Assembly: GCA_031260775.1 (NCBI GenBank)
Contig: JAISKW010000150.1
Location: 1 to 5,563 of the forward strand
Direction of reading: 5' to 3'
Length of the DNA stretch: 5,563 bases
From: Christensenellaceae bacterium
GTDB taxonomy: Bacteria > Bacillota > Clostridia > Christensenellales > DTU072
Position numbers and translations under genes: made by a program. The stretch's first letter is position 1, and each line of letters starts with the position of its first letter. The notes beneath the pieces are model-generated. The model saw nothing but the letters and a program-made list of their open reading frames with translations. It was not told the DNA's origin and searched no databases. Shown here piece by piece: positions 5,069 to 5,563 of this stretch.

Positions 5069-5563
5069 TACTTTTTACCCCCTAATTTTTTCACAACTTC
5101 CGTAATATCTTCGTCCGTCATTACATTGCCGCCGACTCTGCCGTAAAACTCAACGGGCTTTTGTCCGTTTACCGCAAGCCGTACATCCTCAACCATTTGA
5201 CCCATCGAAAGCTCAACGGTTAAAAAGTTTTTAACATTCTTTTTGCTTCCTAAATCGTTCAAAGCCTTTTCGGGGAACGGGTAAAGCGTAATCGGGCGCA
5301 AAAGCCCCGCTTTTATGCCTTGCGCACGGAGCGCATTTACCGCGCTTTTTGCGATTCGGGCTACCGTACCGTACGCAACGATTACCGTTTCGGCATCTTC
5401 AAGTTTAGCATCAACTATATTTAAAAAATTTGGATTTATTTCCGTAAGATTTTTGCCTTCGCTGCTTGTTGAAGATAAAAATAATTTTGTTACATTCGGG
5501 TGTCCAGACAAAATACGTACAAGTTCGGCGCCGGCATAGCCTGTAGCGCCGATAATACCGCAG
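5068..5563 (-). CDS. ArgC N-terminus fused in frame to the C-terminal third of the 2-oxoacid oxidoreductase alpha subunit (start outside window)
   Basis: One open frame runs from the right edge to TAA at 5068-5070. Its first roughly 50 residues, CGIIGATGYAGAELVRIL then SGHPNV, LSSTSSEGK and EINPNFLNIVD, are the Rossmann N-terminus of ArgC, N-acetyl-gamma-glutamyl-phosphate reductase of arginine synthesis, including its GxxGxxG nucleotide loop. From about 5400 onward it is the alpha subunit of a VOR/KOR 2-oxoacid:ferredoxin oxidoreductase: DAETVIVAYGTVARI, LLRPITLYPFPE, TVELSMGQMVEDVRLAVNG and FYGRVGG. Only about 110 of the usual 350-odd alpha residues remain; the N-terminal pyrimidine-binding domain is missing. 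ArgC has lost its catalytic domain with the active-site Cys. Neither activity should survive. TTG at 5509-5511 is not a credible start, since homology continues upstream; the true ArgC start should lie a few codons past the edge. The frame could be a real deletion fusion or an assembly chimera. Confidence 0.85.
   Translation of the reverse strand, partial: CGIIGATGYAGAELVRILSGHPNVTKLFLSSTSSEGKNLTEINPNFLNIVDAKLEDAETVIVAYGTVARIAKSAVNALRAQGIKAGLLRPITLYPFPEKALNDLGSKKNVKNFLTVELSMGQMVEDVRLAVNGQKPVEFYGRVGGNVMTDEDITEVVKKLGGKK
5385..5415 (-). other. Inferred argC / korA junction
   Basis: Upstream residues NFLNIVD read as ArgC and downstream residues ETVIVAYGT as the alpha subunit. The intervening AKLEDA fits either family, so the break cannot be placed more precisely by eye. 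The ambiguity suggests short shared sequence (microhomology) at the join. Confidence 0.6.

Noticed and set aside
5509..5511. TTG as start of a short independent alpha-subunit fragment
   Set aside because: ArgC homology continues upstream in the same frame to the window edge, and no ribosome binding site is seen.
1..5563. tRNA, rRNA, CRISPR array or transposase
   Set aside because: I looked for cloverleaf arms, regularly spaced repeats and transposase motifs on both strands and saw none. The only direct repeats are those listed in 2305-2494.

Overview
This is a 5.6 kb bacterial window of about 45-50% GC by eye. It carries six protein-coding regions and one compact intergenic control region. 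The closest relatives I recognise by sequence are Clostridia-type (Firmicutes-like) forms of class II aldolase, DUF1015 protein, VOR/KOR-type 2-oxoacid oxidoreductase and M14 peptidase. An uncultured anaerobic Clostridia-like bacterium is therefore my best guess. Most starts lack a canonical Shine-Dalgarno motif, so the lineage stays uncertain.

Left part (1-1303, minus strand): a YfbR-type HD-domain 5'-deoxynucleotidase is followed, in the same reading frame and separated by a single TAG, by an M14 zinc peptidase that runs off the left edge. Middle (1304-2321): a short divergent promoter region with two perfect 6-2-6 dyads, then class II fructose-bisphosphate aldolase on the plus strand. Region 2322-2580 lies between convergent genes. 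It holds several hairpins, including a plus-strand terminator for fba, a minus-strand terminator for the operon to the right, and near-duplicate repeat blocks.

Right part (2581-5563, minus strand): a tight operon, transcribed right to left. It reads: 3' end of the 2-oxoacid:ferredoxin oxidoreductase alpha subunit, then beta (korB-like), gamma (korC-like) and a DUF1015 protein. Beta and gamma supply the TPP and gamma domains of a CoA-dependent, ferredoxin-reducing 2-oxoacid decarboxylating enzyme. No ferredoxin-like delta subunit is visible in the window.

The most striking feature is at the right edge. The reading frame that should be the alpha subunit begins with an unmistakable ArgC (N-acetyl-gamma-glutamyl-phosphate reductase) N-terminus and switches in frame, near 5385-5415, to the C-terminal third of the alpha subunit. 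It is either a real argC'-'korA deletion fusion or an assembly chimera. The join lies beside a 25% GC trough.
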